Assembly (NCBI RefSeq): GCF_000317515.1
Contig: NC_019738.1
Coordinates: 3,870,001-3,934,000 of the forward strand
Direction of reading: 5' to 3'
Source: Allocoleopsis franciscana PCC 7113
GTDB lineage: Bacteria; Cyanobacteriota; Cyanobacteriia; Cyanobacteriales; Coleofasciculaceae
DNA length: 64,000 nucleotides
The position numbers were made by a program, and so were the translations under genes. Numbering within the stretch: the stretch's first letter is position 1; every line of letters begins with the position of its first letter. Under the pieces are notes generated by a model, which was not told the origin of the DNA, did not search any database, and saw only the letters and a program-made list of their open reading frames with translations. This document shows positions 18,947 to 30,077 of the stretch, piece by piece.

Positions 18947-19235
18947 TTGGGAGCAAGGCTTTTCTCAGGGTTCGGCTAAGTAAGCGGATATCAATAAAAT
19001 TGCCATCATTTGTAGTCAAACTTTACATAGAAAAGCTCGTGGTATTGCCTGTTACCAACCTACTTATCAAGGCATTCTGCCGACAGCAGGAAGACTCAAC
19101 TGGAGTTTTAAGACATGATTAATTCACCTTTGATTCTTTTCCTTAACTCGTAAATTTTTTGAAAATAGCCCTGAATTGATGGCAGAATCAGGCTTTAATC
19201 TACCTCAAATTTGTGTGAAATAAGTAATAAAAACT

Positions 19236-20384
19236 ATGGCAAACCTTGAACTCATAAATCTCAACAAAACCTACACCCCTAAAGTAATTCCTGTTAAAGA
19301 CATCAGTATAGATGTTGAGGAAGGGGAGTTTCTTACCCTGCTAGGCCCATCGGGATGTGGGAAATCAACCTTACTACGCTTAATTGCTGGGCTGGAGCCG
19401 CCGACCCGTGGCAAAGTGGTGATTAATGGGCGCGATGTTAGCCGTGTTGGCCCTGGCAAGCGCAACATTGCCATGGTATTCCAAAGCTACGCTCTCTACC
19501 CCCACATGACGGTTGCTGACAACATCGCCGCTGGTTTAAAGCTACGCAAAATGCCATCCGATGAAATCCGGCGGCGCGTCGATGATGTAGCCCAGAAACT
19601 GGGGCTACAAAGTTTAATGGATCGTAAACCCGGTCAGATGTCGGGGGGACAGAGGCAACGGGTTGCTCTCGCTCGTGCTCTGGTGCGCCAACCCGATGTC
19701 TTTTTGTTGGATGAACCCTTGAGTAACTTGGATGCTTTGTTACGGGAGCAAGTGCGGGCGGATTTAAAACAGTTATTCGAGAAGCAACAGGCACCTGTGG
19801 TTTATGTGACTCACGACCAGACGGAAGCCATGACCCTTTCTAGCAAAGTGGCTGTACTCTACGACGGGAACTTGCAACAGTTGGCACCGCCCCAGGAAAT
19901 CTACACCCGACCGGCAAATCAATTTGTGGCGGGTTTCGTCGGTAGCCCCCAAATGAACCTATTGACTCTCTCCTGCCAAGGCAACCAGGCGGTCTTAGGT
20001 GAGTTTAGGATTCCGATGCCCAACTTACCCACACCGCCTTCACAGGTTGTTCTGGGCATTCGTCCAGAAGATGTTCACCTTGCTACTCCAGAGGATCGAG
20101 TGACGGTTCAAGGTCGAATTTTCCTGGTGGAAAACTTGGGGATGCAGAATTTAATCAGCGTTATGGTGAAGGGTTCAGAGGTGAGGATACGGGCTTTGTT
20201 GCCGGCGCATCAGGCGTGGGAAGGAGAAGAGGTGAGCCTATCCATGTCACCCCAAGCGATTCATTGGTTTGATGTTCAGACCGGCGATCGCATCCAAAAT
20301 CACTCTTCCGAACAAACCCCTCAGTCTCTCGGTCTTCCTTCCATCGAAAACGGCTCCATTCCATCCCAACGTCAATTGACCTAG
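19236..20384 (+). CDS. Sugar ABC transporter ATPase, MalK/UgpC-like
   Basis: This 382-residue ATP-binding subunit drives import through the MalF/MalG-like pair. Walker A is GPSGCGKSTLL, the signature is MSGGQRQRVALARALVRQP, Walker B is VFLLDEPLSNLD and the switch His is in YVTHDQTEAM. Residues about 235-350 form the regulatory TOBE/OB part (VVLGIRPEDVHLA). Several sugar importers may share such an ATPase in cyanobacteria, so it might serve more than the adjacent permeases. The C-terminal 30 residues are poorly conserved in character. The 3' end abuts a MITE-like element. Confidence 0.95.
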   Translation: MANLELINLNKTYTPKVIPVKDISIDVEEGEFLTLLGPSGCGKSTLLRLIAGLEPPTRGKVVINGRDVSRVGPGKRNIAMVFQSYALYPHMTVADNIAAGLKLRKMPSDEIRRRVDDVAQKLGLQSLMDRKPGQMSGGQRQRVALARALVRQPDVFLLDEPLSNLDALLREQVRADLKQLFEKQQAPVVYVTHDQTEAMTLSSKVAVLYDGNLQQLAPPQEIYTRPANQFVAGFVGSPQMNLLTLSCQGNQAVLGEFRIPMPNLPTPPSQVVLGIRPEDVHLATPEDRVTVQGRIFLVENLGMQNLISVMVKGSEVRIRALLPAHQAWEGEEVSLSMSPQAIHWFDVQTGDRIQNHSSEQTPQSLGLPSIENGSIPSQRQLT

Positions 20385-20403
20385 CTCTGCCACAAGACTC
20401 CCG

Positions 20404-20595
20404 CTAGTGCATCCCGGCAAAAGTTTCTGACCACCTCTGTGCAAGCAGGGGAGCGGGGGTGCAGGGGAGCGGGGGTGCAGGGGAGCGGGGGTGCAGGGGT
20501 GCAGGGGTGCAGGGGTGCAGGGATGCAGGGGTGCAGGGGTGCAGGGGTGCAGGGGAGATTTTAGCGGGTCAGTTATTTCTGCCATGCTGCACTAG
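20404..20595. mobile_element. MITE-like element with G-rich internal tandem repeats
   Basis: The ends are imperfect inverted repeats: CTAGTGCATCCCGGCAAAAG at the left, and at the right, read on the opposite strand, CTAGTGCAGCATGGCAGAAA. Between them, at about 20445-20556, are tandem units GCAGGGGAGCGGGGGT and GCAGGGGT. No transposase is encoded. A related end with the same G-rich motif lies at 52011-52083, so this is a dispersed family. It sits between the ATPase stop codon and the terminator at 20638. Confidence 0.72.
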
Positions 20596-20637
20596 AGTCC
20601 GTCCACACCATCGAACTCATACAAGTTGCACTATCTT

Positions 20638-20672
20638 AGGCGCTTCTATATCAGGAAGCGCCTGTTTATTTT
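20638..20672 (+). terminator. Rho-independent terminator of the sugar transporter operon
   Basis: AGGCGCTTC (20638-20646) pairs perfectly with GAAGCGCCT (20655-20663), followed by GTTTATTTT. It lies 254 bp beyond the ATPase stop codon, with the MITE-like element in between. The following 430 bp to 21098 hold no gene I can support. Confidence 0.7.
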
Positions 20673-21098
20673 GGGATGAAATCCGGCTGAAAGGTGCGAT
20701 CGCGATTTTAGAGCAATTACAGGGTTGCTGAAACCGAAATTTTAACTAGAGACTTCATAAATCCTGAGAGAGTAAAATTAATTTATCCAGTGAAACCTCT
20801 CTTTAGATAGAGAGTTAGCTGACTAATTTCTATAAAGATCTTTGGTGTACAACTGTGAGCACTTCTTCTCAGTAAACCTCGCTGTAGAGTATCCATCCCA
20901 ACGCAGTGACTCTGGTTTAAGGTTACAACTTGTAGTAAATGTATTACATTTTTAACAAATAAAAATAAAAATTAAAGAGTTTTTTTAAATATCACAAATA
21001 TTTTTATTTAAAAAATCCCGCTTTTTCCAGTCAGATCACCAATAACCTGAAGTGGTAGGCCACCTTGTGGCAGATCGAGAAAACAGAAGGAGGTAGCC

Positions 21099-24000
21099 TT
21101 GCAAGTGAAAGAATTTGCTGACCAAATAGCAGCCATGCGCGATCAGCTTCGTCAGTGCGCGGAGCGCACGGCGGCATTAAAGGCGACCAACGAGCAATTA
21201 TTGAGGGAGGTGATTCAACGTCAACGAGCAGAAGAAGAACTAGAGCAATTGCTCTCTCTACTGCGTGGGACGCTTGAAGCAACTGCTGACGGCATTATTG
21301 TCAGCCAAAACGGGAAACACATCGCCACGGTTAATCGAAAGTTTGTCGAAATGTGGAGTATCCCGGAATCGGTCATTACTGCACGAGACTTAAGCCTTGT
21401 GCTGCCATTGATTTTGGAACAACTCAAAGACCCAGACGCTTTTCTTCGTGAAACACAAGGCTTATTATCTCATCTAGACGCAGAAGGTCATGGGATCTTT
21501 GAGCTGAAAGATGGGAGAATCTTTGAGCGTTATTCGCTGCCGCATCGGATCGGGGGAAATATTGTTGGCAGAGTTTGTAGCTTTCGGGATGTCACTCTCG
21601 CCAAAAGAAAAGAGGCGGAACTCGCAGAAAGCCAACGCCGGCTTGCCTCACTTATTAATTCACTTCCAGGCATTGCTTTCTCCTGCTCAAACGACCCGGA
21701 ATGGTCAATGCGATACCTCAGCGAAGGCTGCCTTAACTTGACTGGTTATACCAATGAAGAACTCTTAGAAAGTGGGGTAAATTCGTATAACTCTATTACA
21801 CATCCCGAAGACTTACCAAAAGTTCTCAGTACGCTGGAGCAAGCTGTTGCCAACAAGCAACCTTATGTGGTTGAGTATCGTATTCATACCCAATCAGGTG
21901 AAGAGAAATGGGTCTGGGAAAAAGGAAGCGGAGTATTTGACAACAATGGACAGGTCATAGGAATCGAAGGGTTCATCACTGATATTAGCGATCGCAAGCA
22001 AAGCGAAAAAGCCTTTCAAGAAAAAGAGGAGTTTCTAGAGTTAGTTCTGGAAAATATCCCTCAGTTCATCTTTTGGAAAGACAGAAATTCAGTCTACTTT
22101 GGTTGCAATCGCAACTTCGCCCTAGCGGCTGGCTGCTCTACTCCAGAGGAGATTGTTGGCAAAACCGACTACGATTTGCCTTGGAAGCAGGAGGAATCCG
22201 ACTTTTTCCGGGAATGCGACGCTCGTGTGATGGAGACGGATACAGCCGAATATCACATTATTGAACCCCAACTCCAAGCCAATGGCAAACAGGCTTGGCT
22301 GGACACGAACAAGGTTCCACTTCATGATGCACAAGGAAAGGTAGTCGGCGTTCTTGGTACTTACGAAGATATTACTGAACGCAGACTCTCAGAGCTAGAA
22401 CTTCAACAAAGCGAACAAAAGTACAGAAATCTCTTCCACAATTCCTTAGTAGGGATATTTCGCAATAGCCTCGTTGATGGTACAGTTTTGGATGCGAACG
22501 AGGCTGTATTAAAGATGTTTGGCTTCGATGCTTATGAAGGAGTAAAATCGGTTGATTTGTATGCCAATCCAGCCGATAGAGAGATTCTTAAACAGCAGCT
22601 ACTTGAGAAAAGATTTGTTGAAAATTTTGAAGTGCAAGCTCGCCGAAAAGACGGTTCTTTATTTTGGGTTTCTTACTCTGGCAAACTATATGCCAAAGAG
22701 GGTTACTTGGAAGGTGTGATGATTGACATCACCGAACGCAAGCAGGCAGAAGAAGCACTTAAGACAGCCAAACAAGAGCTAGAAATTCGAGTTGAAGAGC
22801 GTACCACCGAATTAAGGCAAGCGATTCGGAAATTGCAAGGTGAGATTGAGGAGCGCAAGCGGACTGAGGCGGAACTACAGCGAAGTGAAGCGAGATTTCG
22901 GGACTTAGCCTGTCAGGAAGCACTACTCAACCGCCTTGCCAGTCAGATTCGCAACTCCCTGGCTTTGGAGACGATTTTGGAAACCGCCGTACAGGAAATT
23001 TACAACCGATTAGCGATTGATGTCTGTGTCTTTGCCTGGTACAGGAAAGACGGAACTTCTTCCGGTTGGGATGTGGTTAAAGAGGCCAAAAATCCCGATC
23101 TGCCCAGCTTTTTAGGTTTATATCCCTTAGAAAGCTGGCGTCCATTCACCTGTAAACTGGTTGATCGCGAAGAGTTCCAAGTCGATCAGGTTACTCAAAA
23201 CCATGAGACCGTGCAGCAGACGCGACTCCCCTATGGGACGACGGCTCTATTATCACTGCCCGTTGAAACGCAATCGGGTCAACTGGGAACCCTAACTTGT
23301 GGGCGTTTGGTTTCTTGGCAATCTTGGACGGACGAAGAACTGGAACTGTTACAAGCGGTTGCGAACCAACTGGCGATCGGGATAAACCAAGCACAACTTT
23401 ACGAACAAAGTCGCATTGCCGCAACTACAGCTCAAACCAAAGCGACTCAGCTTGAAGCGGCACTGCGCGAACTCCAACAAACTCAATCGCAACTGATTCA
23501 ATCGGAAAAAATGTCCTCTCTAGGGCAGCTAGTGGCAGGTGTTGCCCATGAAATTAACAATCCCCTAAACTTCATCCACGGCAATCTCACCCATATTAAT
23601 CAGTATGCCAAAGACTTACTCAATCTCATTCAACTTTATCAGGAATACTACCCCCACCCTGCACGAGAAATTCAAGCTGAAATAGAAGCCATTGACGTAG
23701 ATTTCCTCAAAGAAGACTTACCTAAAATTTTGTCTTCGATGACGATGGGAACCGATCGCATTCGCCAAATCGTTTTATCTTTACGTAACTTCTCCAGGGC
23801 TGAACAAACTGACAGAAAATGGGTTGACATTCATGAAGGTCTTGATAATACCCTACTGATTCTTGGTCATCGTCTGAAAGATAAAGCGCATCGTCCTAGC
23901 ATCGAAATCATTAAAGAGTATGGCAACTTGCCTTTAGTGAGGTGTTACCCCGGACAACTCAATCAGGTATTCATGAATATCCTCACCAATGCGATTGATG

Positions 24001-24428
24001 CCCTAGAAATGAGGCATGAGTCATGGGAACTGGGTGATGAGCGTGGGAGTTCCTATTTTCAATTGCCAACTCCCCAATCCCAATTACCCAAGATTTGGAT
24101 TCGTACCGAAGTGAACGGAAGTCATCAGTTAGTCATTCGGATCGCTGACAACGGTCTAGGGATGACGCAGGAGATACAGCGAAGAATTTTTGACCCGTTT
24201 TTTACAACGAAACCCATTGGTTCAGGTACAGGTTTAGGCATGTCCATTAGCTACCAAATTGTTGTACAAAAACATGGGGGTCAATTGAAATGTATTTCTG
24301 CACCGGATCAGGGCACAGAGTTCTTGATTTATATTCCCATTCAGCCGCCAAAAAGTAGTGGATTACTTCAGGAAGGATTGGCAGGGACTTTGACTCATCA
24401 AGAGGTCATCAACTTGACAGCTTGCTAA
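21099..24428 (+). CDS. Multi-PAS, GAF sensor histidine kinase
   Basis: This 1109-residue soluble kinase starts at a TTG with a strong AGGAGG six bases upstream, which decides the start. An N-terminal coiled coil is followed by about four PAS-type sensor domains (starting near 50, 185, 312 and 440), a coiled coil near 560-605 and a GAF domain near 615-775. The transmitter has [13 protein letters not shown] (His817), an ATPase N-box [16 protein letters not shown] and a glycine box [16 protein letters not shown]. There is no transmembrane segment, so the signal is intracellular (redox, light or small molecule; not readable here). No receiver is attached; the next gene, 145 bp downstream, supplies one. 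It is probably the first gene of a four-kinase cluster. Confidence 0.93.
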   Translation: MQVKEFADQIAAMRDQLRQCAERTAALKATNEQLLREVIQRQRAEEELEQLLSLLRGTLEATADGIIVSQNGKHIATVNRKFVEMWSIPESVITARDLSLVLPLILEQLKDPDAFLRETQGLLSHLDAEGHGIFELKDGRIFERYSLPHRIGGNIVGRVCSFRDVTLAKRKEAELAESQRRLASLINSLPGIAFSCSNDPEWSMRYLSEGCLNLTGYTNEELLESGVNSYNSITHPEDLPKVLSTLEQAVANKQPYVVEYRIHTQSGEEKWVWEKGSGVFDNNGQVIGIEGFITDISDRKQSEKAFQEKEEFLELVLENIPQFIFWKDRNSVYFGCNRNFALAAGCSTPEEIVGKTDYDLPWKQEESDFFRECDARVMETDTAEYHIIEPQLQANGKQAWLDTNKVPLHDAQGKVVGVLGTYEDITERRLSELELQQSEQKYRNLFHNSLVGIFRNSLVDGTVLDANEAVLKMFGFDAYEGVKSVDLYANPADREILKQQLLEKRFVENFEVQARRKDGSLFWVSYSGKLYAKEGYLEGVMIDITERKQAEEALKTAKQELEIRVEERTTELRQAIRKLQGEIEERKRTEAELQRSEARFRDLACQEALLNRLASQIRNSLALETILETAVQEIYNRLAIDVCVFAWYRKDGTSSGWDVVKEAKNPDLPSFLGLYPLESWRPFTCKLVDREEFQVDQVTQNHETVQQTRLPYGTTALLSLPVETQSGQLGTLTCGRLVSWQSWTDEELELLQAVANQLAIGINQAQLYEQSRIAATTAQTKATQLEAALRELQQTQSQLIQSEKMSSLGQLVAGVAHEINNPLNFIHGNLTHINQYAKDLLNLIQLYQEYYPHPAREIQAEIEAIDVDFLKEDLPKILSSMTMGTDRIRQIVLSLRNFSRAEQTDRKWVDIHEGLDNTLLILGHRLKDKAHRPSIEIIKEYGNLPLVRCYPGQLNQVFMNILTNAIDALEMRHESWELGDERGSSYFQLPTPQSQLPKIWIRTEVNGSHQLVIRIADNGLGMTQEIQRRIFDPFFTTKPIGSGTGLGMSISYQIVVQKHGGQLKCISAPDQGTEFLIYIPIQPPKSSGLLQEGLAGTLTHQEVINLTAC

Positions 24429-24573
24429 AGCGCAGATTCAGTAAGAATGTACTACATAAGGTTGACAACTTATGAAGAAAATTATTTGATGAACCTTGTA
24501 GCAGATTATAGTCAAAATATAGCGGTTTTCATACACTGAGCATAGCCAGCTAATCGCCAAATAACCTCCTGCC

Positions 24574-25680
24574 ATGACCAAGATTCTAGTGATTGAAGAC
24601 GAGGACGATATCCGTGAAAGCTTAGAGGACATACTCACGGCTGAGAATTTTGAAGTCATTACAGCAGAAAATGGCCGCATCGGGATGCAATTAGCACAGG
24701 AGAATGTACCCGATTTGATTATTTGCGACATTATGATGCCAGACCTTGATGGTTACGGTGTTGTAGAACAACTGCGTCAGTCCCCATCTACTGCAACAGT
24801 TCCCTTCATTTTTCTCACAGCCAAAGCGACACCAGTAGATCGCCGTCAGGGAATGGAACTTGGAGCGGACGATTTTCTAACCAAGCCATTTACGATTCAA
24901 GAACTGCTCAGAGCTATCTCTGCTCGATTGAAAAAGCAGGTAGCTTTTGAAAGAAAAGCTCAAAGCCAACTCGATGAGTTACGCGGCAACATTACCCACG
25001 CACTGCCGCACGAACTGAATACCCCGTTGAATGGCATCCTCAGTTACTCAGGACTCCTCTTTGATGACTACGATTCATTTGAGCGTGAGGAAGTCTTGGA
25101 AATGTTGCAAGGCATTCACACCTCTGCTCAGCGTTTGTATCGACTAACCCAAAATTTTCTCCTCTCAGCCGAGCTAGAACTCATCGCAACAAATCCAGAG
25201 CGAGTTAGATCGTTGCGTAGTAGTGGGATGAATTGCAATACCCAAAGGATTATTACAGATATCGCCACTCAAACCGCTAAAAGTGCCAAAAGAGAATCCG
25301 ATTTACAATTAGAACTGCAAGAGGCGATCGCTCAAATTTCGGAACTAAGATTTAAGAAAATTGTGGAAGAGATAGTGGATAACGCCTTCAAATTTTCAAC
25401 GCCTGGAACCTCGGTTCGTGTTATCAGTTTTTCTGACAATAATACCTATAACCTCCACATTATTGATCAAGGACGAGGGATGACACAAGAACAGATTGCT
25501 AACATGGGCGTCTATATGCAATTTGAGCGCAAACTCTACGAACAGCAAGGCTTTGGGTTAGGTCTGAGTCTGGCTAAACGGTTGATCGAATTGTACGGTG
25601 GAAAATTAATAATCGATAGTATTCCAGAGCAACAGACTAGTATGAATGTGGCTCTGCCAATGGCAACTTCCAGCCTGTGA
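24574..25680 (+). CDS. Response regulator - histidine kinase hybrid (REC-HK)
   Basis: A 368-residue protein with an N-terminal receiver (KILVIEDEDDI; phospho-acceptor Asp52 in ICDIMMPDLDG; Lys in FLTKPF), then a kinase part with LPHELNTPLNG (His146) and an ATPase domain (EEIVDNAFKFSTPG, FGLGLSLAKRLIELYGGK). The residue before the phospho-His is Pro rather than the usual Ser. This layout fits a phosphorelay intermediate that takes phosphate on its receiver and controls its own kinase. It lies between two large sensor kinases on the same strand, so signalling within the cluster is likely but unproven. Confidence 0.92.
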   Translation: MTKILVIEDEDDIRESLEDILTAENFEVITAENGRIGMQLAQENVPDLIICDIMMPDLDGYGVVEQLRQSPSTATVPFIFLTAKATPVDRRQGMELGADDFLTKPFTIQELLRAISARLKKQVAFERKAQSQLDELRGNITHALPHELNTPLNGILSYSGLLFDDYDSFEREEVLEMLQGIHTSAQRLYRLTQNFLLSAELELIATNPERVRSLRSSGMNCNTQRIITDIATQTAKSAKRESDLQLELQEAIAQISELRFKKIVEEIVDNAFKFSTPGTSVRVISFSDNNTYNLHIIDQGRGMTQEQIANMGVYMQFERKLYEQQGFGLGLSLAKRLIELYGGKLIIDSIPEQQTSMNVALPMATSSL

Positions 25681-25885
25681 GCTTATAGGAGACGGCTGAT
25701 CGAGGAATGAGCCAGTCCATTTGCAGCGAAGGCTGAACCATCGGTAGTGATCGCACCCCCTCATGAGCCGTTGTTCTATCGATATCCGTAAATTCTCGGA
25801 TGCGATCGCCTGAGCGTTTGAGGTTACATAAAAGATTCTACACTTGACATCCTCCTTGCTAACCCAGCATCGGGACATTGGCGCT
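25681..25885. other. Short gap before the ethylene-receptor-like kinase
   Basis: About 200 bp without a gene. An in-frame TTG at 25844 is a possible earlier start for the next gene but has no ribosome site. Confidence 0.35.
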
Positions 25886-28800
25886 ATGCAGCGATTCCTT
25901 CAAGCATTCTTTGTTTCTAATCCCTTTATTCCTCACGGGCATTGCTATCTGTGGAAACCTGGACTAGTAGGACTTCATCTCATTTCTGATGTCCTGATTG
26001 CGATCGCCTACTTTTCCATTCCTCTCACACTCATCTACTTTATTCGCAAGCGGCAGGATATACCGTTCAATAAGATTTTTCTGCTGTTTAGCGCCTTTAT
26101 TGTTGCCTGTGGCACCACTCATCTAATGGAAGTGTGGACACTTTGGCATCCTATCTACTGGCTATCTGGGTTGCTTAAAGCAATCACAGCTATTGTCTCA
26201 CTCTATACCGCTTTAATGCTGGTCTCTCTTTTGCCCAAAGCGCTTGAGCTACCCAGTTTAGCGGCTACTAATCAGGCACTACAGACTGAAATTGTTGAGC
26301 GCCAGAAAAGTGAAGCCAAAAGCCGAGCCATATTGGCAACCATCCCCGACTTAATGTTCAAAACCAATGCTGAAGGTGTTTATCTAGAGTATTTTACTCC
26401 TCACCGAACAGGTGACCTTCTGCCTCAAACCGTCGATCCGATCGGTAGACGGATGTCAGAATTGTTACCACCAGATATTGCCCAGCGGCATATAGAACAC
26501 ATTCAGCGGGCGATTGCAACCAATGAACTGCAAACCTATGAACAACAGATTCAGATCGGGGATAGGTTTCAGGATGAGGAAGTTAAAGTGATGAAATGTG
26601 GGGATGACAAAGTCTTGTTTATGTTCCGCGATATTAGCGATCGCAAACAAGCCGAGAAAGAACGAGAGCGATCACAAATGCTGCGGCTTGAGTTACATCT
26701 ATTGGAGAACATCCTGGAAATCTCCCTCGCTGGTTACTTCGACTGGGATATTCCGGGTGATCGGGAGTACTTAAGCCCAACCTTCAAGCGGATGTTTGGC
26801 TATGATGACGATGAATTGCCCAATACACCCCAGACGTGGCAAAGTCTGATTTTGCCAGAGGATTTGCCGGGGGTTCTTGAAAGCTTCGACCAACATGTCA
26901 CAAGTCGTGGACAGATACCCTATTACAACGAGGTGAGATATCGACATAAGAATGGTTCTACCATTTGGGTCATCTGTTCGGGTCGCGTTATTGAGTGGGA
27001 TAGGGACGGTAACCCACTCCGGATGATTGGTTGCCACATTGATATTACCGAACGTAAACAAATAGAAAAAGCCCTGAAAAGCAGTGAAGCTCGTTACCGT
27101 GCCATTCTTGAAGATCAAACAGAACTGATTGTTCGGTTTTTGCCAGATACCACCATTGTGTTTGTAAATGAAGCATACTGCCGCTACTTTGGGATACAGC
27201 GAGAGGAGTTGATTGGCAAGAGCTATGCACCCATAATCTTTGAAGACGATCAGGAAACTGTTGCTCAAGCAATACAATCCATGAGTGCCGAAAATCCTAC
27301 CGTCACCATCGAAAATCGGGTCATCATCAATGGTGAAATTCGCTGGACTCAGTGGATTAACCGCATGTTATTTGACGAACTGGGGCAGTTTGTGAAGTTG
27401 CAATCTGTTGGGCGAGATATCACCGAACTCAAGAAAACTGAAGAAGCTCTGCGAATCAGTGAGGAACAACTGGGGAACCTCTCAGATCGGCTGGCACTGG
27501 CGATCAAGTCAGGCGCGATCGGCATTTGGGAATGTCATGTTGGCTGTCATGTACCGATCTGGGATGACCGCATGTATGAATTGTACGGACTGCAAACCTC
27601 TGACTTCAGCGGCCCCCTCGACGAGGCATGGAGAAAAGCAGTCCATCCAGACGATCTGGCTCCAGTTAGAGCTGCTGTTCGTCTTACATGGCAAGGCAAG
27701 AAGGAATTTGATACAGAATTTCGCGTCGTTCATCCAGATGGCACCATCCGTTTTCTCAAAGCTCACGCTCTCGTTCAGCGCAATGAGCAGGGGGAACCGC
27801 AATGCATGGTGGGCATCAACTATGACATTACGGATCGCAAGCAAGCCGAACAGGCTTTGCAAGAACTCAATACGGCGATGCAGAATGCTGTTGAAGGTAT
27901 TTCTCGTATCGATATCAATGGATACTATATATCTATGAACCGGGCATACGCCAATCTGTGTGGTTACGAACCGGAAGAACTGATTGGGCAACTGTGGCAG
28001 CAAACCGTACATTCAGACGATCTCCCCGATATGATCGCGGTTTATCAACAAATGCTGGAAACAGGCAAAGTTGAGGCAGAAACCAGAGGCGTTCGCAAAG
28101 ACGGTTCCATTTTCTACAAACAAGTGACGATGATTACGGCTTACGATCAGCAGGGCAATGTCACAGGAAATCATTGTTTCATGAAAGACATTAGCGATCG
28201 CAGATACGCAGAAGCCCAACTGCGGCAAACCAACGTCCAACTTGCCCGCGCCACCCGCCTCAAAGATGAATTTCTGGCGAATATGAGCCATGAACTGAGA
28301 ACTCCCCTCAATTCCATTCTGGGTATGTCTGAAAGTTTTCAGGAAGGCGTATTCGGTTCTATCAATGAGCGGCAGGCCAAGGCAATTGCTACTATCGAGC
28401 GCAGTGGCAAGCATCTGCTCGAGCTGATCAACGACATCTTAGACTTATCTAAAATCGCATCCGGCAAACTGGAACTGGAAATCAGCAATGCTCCCGTCAA
28501 GAGTTTGTGTGAGTCTAGTCTGGCCTTTATCAGACAGATGGCACTCAAGAAAAACATTCGCCTGAATACCCGCATTCCCAAAACCCTTGGCAGCATCCAA
28601 GTCGATGAGCGCCGCCTGCGTCAGGTGCTGATTAACCTACTCAGCAACGCCGTCAAGTTCACCCTGGAAGGGGGTACTGTGACGCTAGAAGTCCGGCTTG
28701 AAGCTGGGGAAGCTGAAGAAGCAACTTCTCCTGTGTCCCCCTCATCTCCCTCATCCTCCCCGCACCTCTGCTTTTCCATCATTGATACCGGCATCGGTAT

Positions 28801-29833
28801 TTCCCCTGAAGACATTGGTAAGCTATTTCAGCCCTTTATCCAACTTGACAGTCGCCTCAACCGCCAATACACCGGGACGGGTTTAGGTCTAGCACTAGTA
28901 CAGCAGATTATGGCTCTGCATGGAGGAACAGTCTCGGTGAGCAGTGAAGTAGGACAGGGCAGTTGTTTTACCGTCCGCCTTCCCTACCGTACCAGCGATA
29001 GTACGCCAGCGACGCCGATCACAGCTTCATGTCCCTCCCCTAAATTAGCCAGCGATAATGTTCAAGTTCTAATTATCGAAGACTCAATTCCCGCCACAGA
29101 TCAAATTATCCGCTACCTCAGCGAACTGGGTATGCAATCTATTGTCTATCCACGCGGTGAAGGAGCAGTAGGAAAAGTAAAGCGGGTTCAGCCTGCTCTA
29201 GTCATTCTAGACCTGCTACTGCCGAATATGTCAGGGTGGGATGTACTCGCTCAACTCAAAACCAATCCACAAACCCAAAAAATTCCCGTTATCATCATTT
29301 CAGTGATGGACGAGCGCAGTAAAGGACTGAGTCAAGGAGCGTTTGAACATCTGGTTAAACCGATTACTCGCGCTCAATTTCAGGCAACTTTAGAGAAATT
29401 GCGATATCCTGCTCCTGCCGGATCACCGAGTTTGATAGGAGTATCGACCCCTGCACGGGAGAAGCCTCTAATTCTGGTAGCAGAAGATAATCAGGCAAAC
29501 ATTGATACAATGTCCGACTATCTGGAAAACCGAGGCTATCAACTCCTGCTCGCCAAAAATGGACAAGAAGCGATCAACTTAGCCAAAAGCCAACGACCCG
29601 ATCTAATTTTGATGGATATTCAAATGCCAGGAATGGATGGTCTGGAAGCGATACGCCGCCTCCGTGATGAAGAGCAGCTTACTCGCTTGCCCATTATTGC
29701 CTTAACAGCACTAGCAATGCGGCATGATCGAGAAAAATGCCTAAGCGCTGGTGCGAATGAATATTTGGCTAAACCTGTAAAACTAAAACAACTGACAGCA
29801 ATGATACAACAACTTTTAAAAGGTAATATCTAG
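25886..29833 (+). CDS. Ethylene-receptor-like hybrid histidine kinase (EBD-PAS-HK-REC-REC)
   Basis: About 1315 residues from the ATG at 25886 (a TTG at 25844 would add 14). Residues 1-125 contain three membrane helices matching the ethylene-binding domain of plant ETR1 and Synechocystis Slr1212: LISDVLIAIAYFSIPLTLIY and IVACGTTHLMEVWT. The key residues are Asp35, Tyr42, Cys75 and His79, with spacings identical to ETR1 Asp25, Tyr32, Cys65 and His69; Cys and His hold the copper that binds ethylene. Several PAS domains follow (about 130-780), then [15 protein letters not shown] with His802, the ATPase domain, and two receivers (Asp near 1110 in ILDLLLP; Asp1244 in LMDIQMP). It should sit in a membrane and respond to ethylene or a similar ligand. 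Confidence 0.93.
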   Translation: MQRFLQAFFVSNPFIPHGHCYLWKPGLVGLHLISDVLIAIAYFSIPLTLIYFIRKRQDIPFNKIFLLFSAFIVACGTTHLMEVWTLWHPIYWLSGLLKAITAIVSLYTALMLVSLLPKALELPSLAATNQALQTEIVERQKSEAKSRAILATIPDLMFKTNAEGVYLEYFTPHRTGDLLPQTVDPIGRRMSELLPPDIAQRHIEHIQRAIATNELQTYEQQIQIGDRFQDEEVKVMKCGDDKVLFMFRDISDRKQAEKERERSQMLRLELHLLENILEISLAGYFDWDIPGDREYLSPTFKRMFGYDDDELPNTPQTWQSLILPEDLPGVLESFDQHVTSRGQIPYYNEVRYRHKNGSTIWVICSGRVIEWDRDGNPLRMIGCHIDITERKQIEKALKSSEARYRAILEDQTELIVRFLPDTTIVFVNEAYCRYFGIQREELIGKSYAPIIFEDDQETVAQAIQSMSAENPTVTIENRVIINGEIRWTQWINRMLFDELGQFVKLQSVGRDITELKKTEEALRISEEQLGNLSDRLALAIKSGAIGIWECHVGCHVPIWDDRMYELYGLQTSDFSGPLDEAWRKAVHPDDLAPVRAAVRLTWQGKKEFDTEFRVVHPDGTIRFLKAHALVQRNEQGEPQCMVGINYDITDRKQAEQALQELNTAMQNAVEGISRIDINGYYISMNRAYANLCGYEPEELIGQLWQQTVHSDDLPDMIAVYQQMLETGKVEAETRGVRKDGSIFYKQVTMITAYDQQGNVTGNHCFMKDISDRRYAEAQLRQTNVQLARATRLKDEFLANMSHELRTPLNSILGMSESFQEGVFGSINERQAKAIATIERSGKHLLELINDILDLSKIASGKLELEISNAPVKSLCESSLAFIRQMALKKNIRLNTRIPKTLGSIQVDERRLRQVLINLLSNAVKFTLEGGTVTLEVRLEAGEAEEATSPVSPSSPSSSPHLCFSIIDTGIGISPEDIGKLFQPFIQLDSRLNRQYTGTGLGLALVQQIMALHGGTVSVSSEVGQGSCFTVRLPYRTSDSTPATPITASCPSPKLASDNVQVLIIEDSIPATDQIIRYLSELGMQSIVYPRGEGAVGKVKRVQPALVILDLLLPNMSGWDVLAQLKTNPQTQKIPVIIISVMDERSKGLSQGAFEHLVKPITRAQFQATLEKLRYPAPAGSPSLIGVSTPAREKPLILVAEDNQANIDTMSDYLENRGYQLLLAKNGQEAINLAKSQRPDLILMDIQMPGMDGLEAIRRLRDEEQLTRLPIIALTALAMRHDREKCLSAGANEYLAKPVKLKQLTAMIQQLLKGNI

Positions 29834-30077
29834 GGCAACTTTGATGGCGATTTCTGAGCGGGTGAAGGAGGCTTTAGCCTCTAACTGTCGCTCCCAATAT
29901 ACCCTCCCACCTCAACCAATATTCCCCGTATCTGATTGATACCTAATCTGGTTAACTCCTCCTTTTGAAGAAAGCTGGGGGAATTGGCACAGAACAATCC
30001 TTGAGATTGAAACAGGGATATATAGACCACCAGATTTGGGATGAAACAGCTTGTTAAAGCGGTAGTAGAGATATCTA

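Noticed and set aside
20445-20556. G-rich tandem array as a CRISPR array
   Set aside because: Units are 8-16 bp without unique spacers; this is a simple tandem repeat.
20247-20731. Leftward and rightward frames across the G-rich array
   Set aside because: They encode only repeats of the tandem units and start or end in unrelated DNA.
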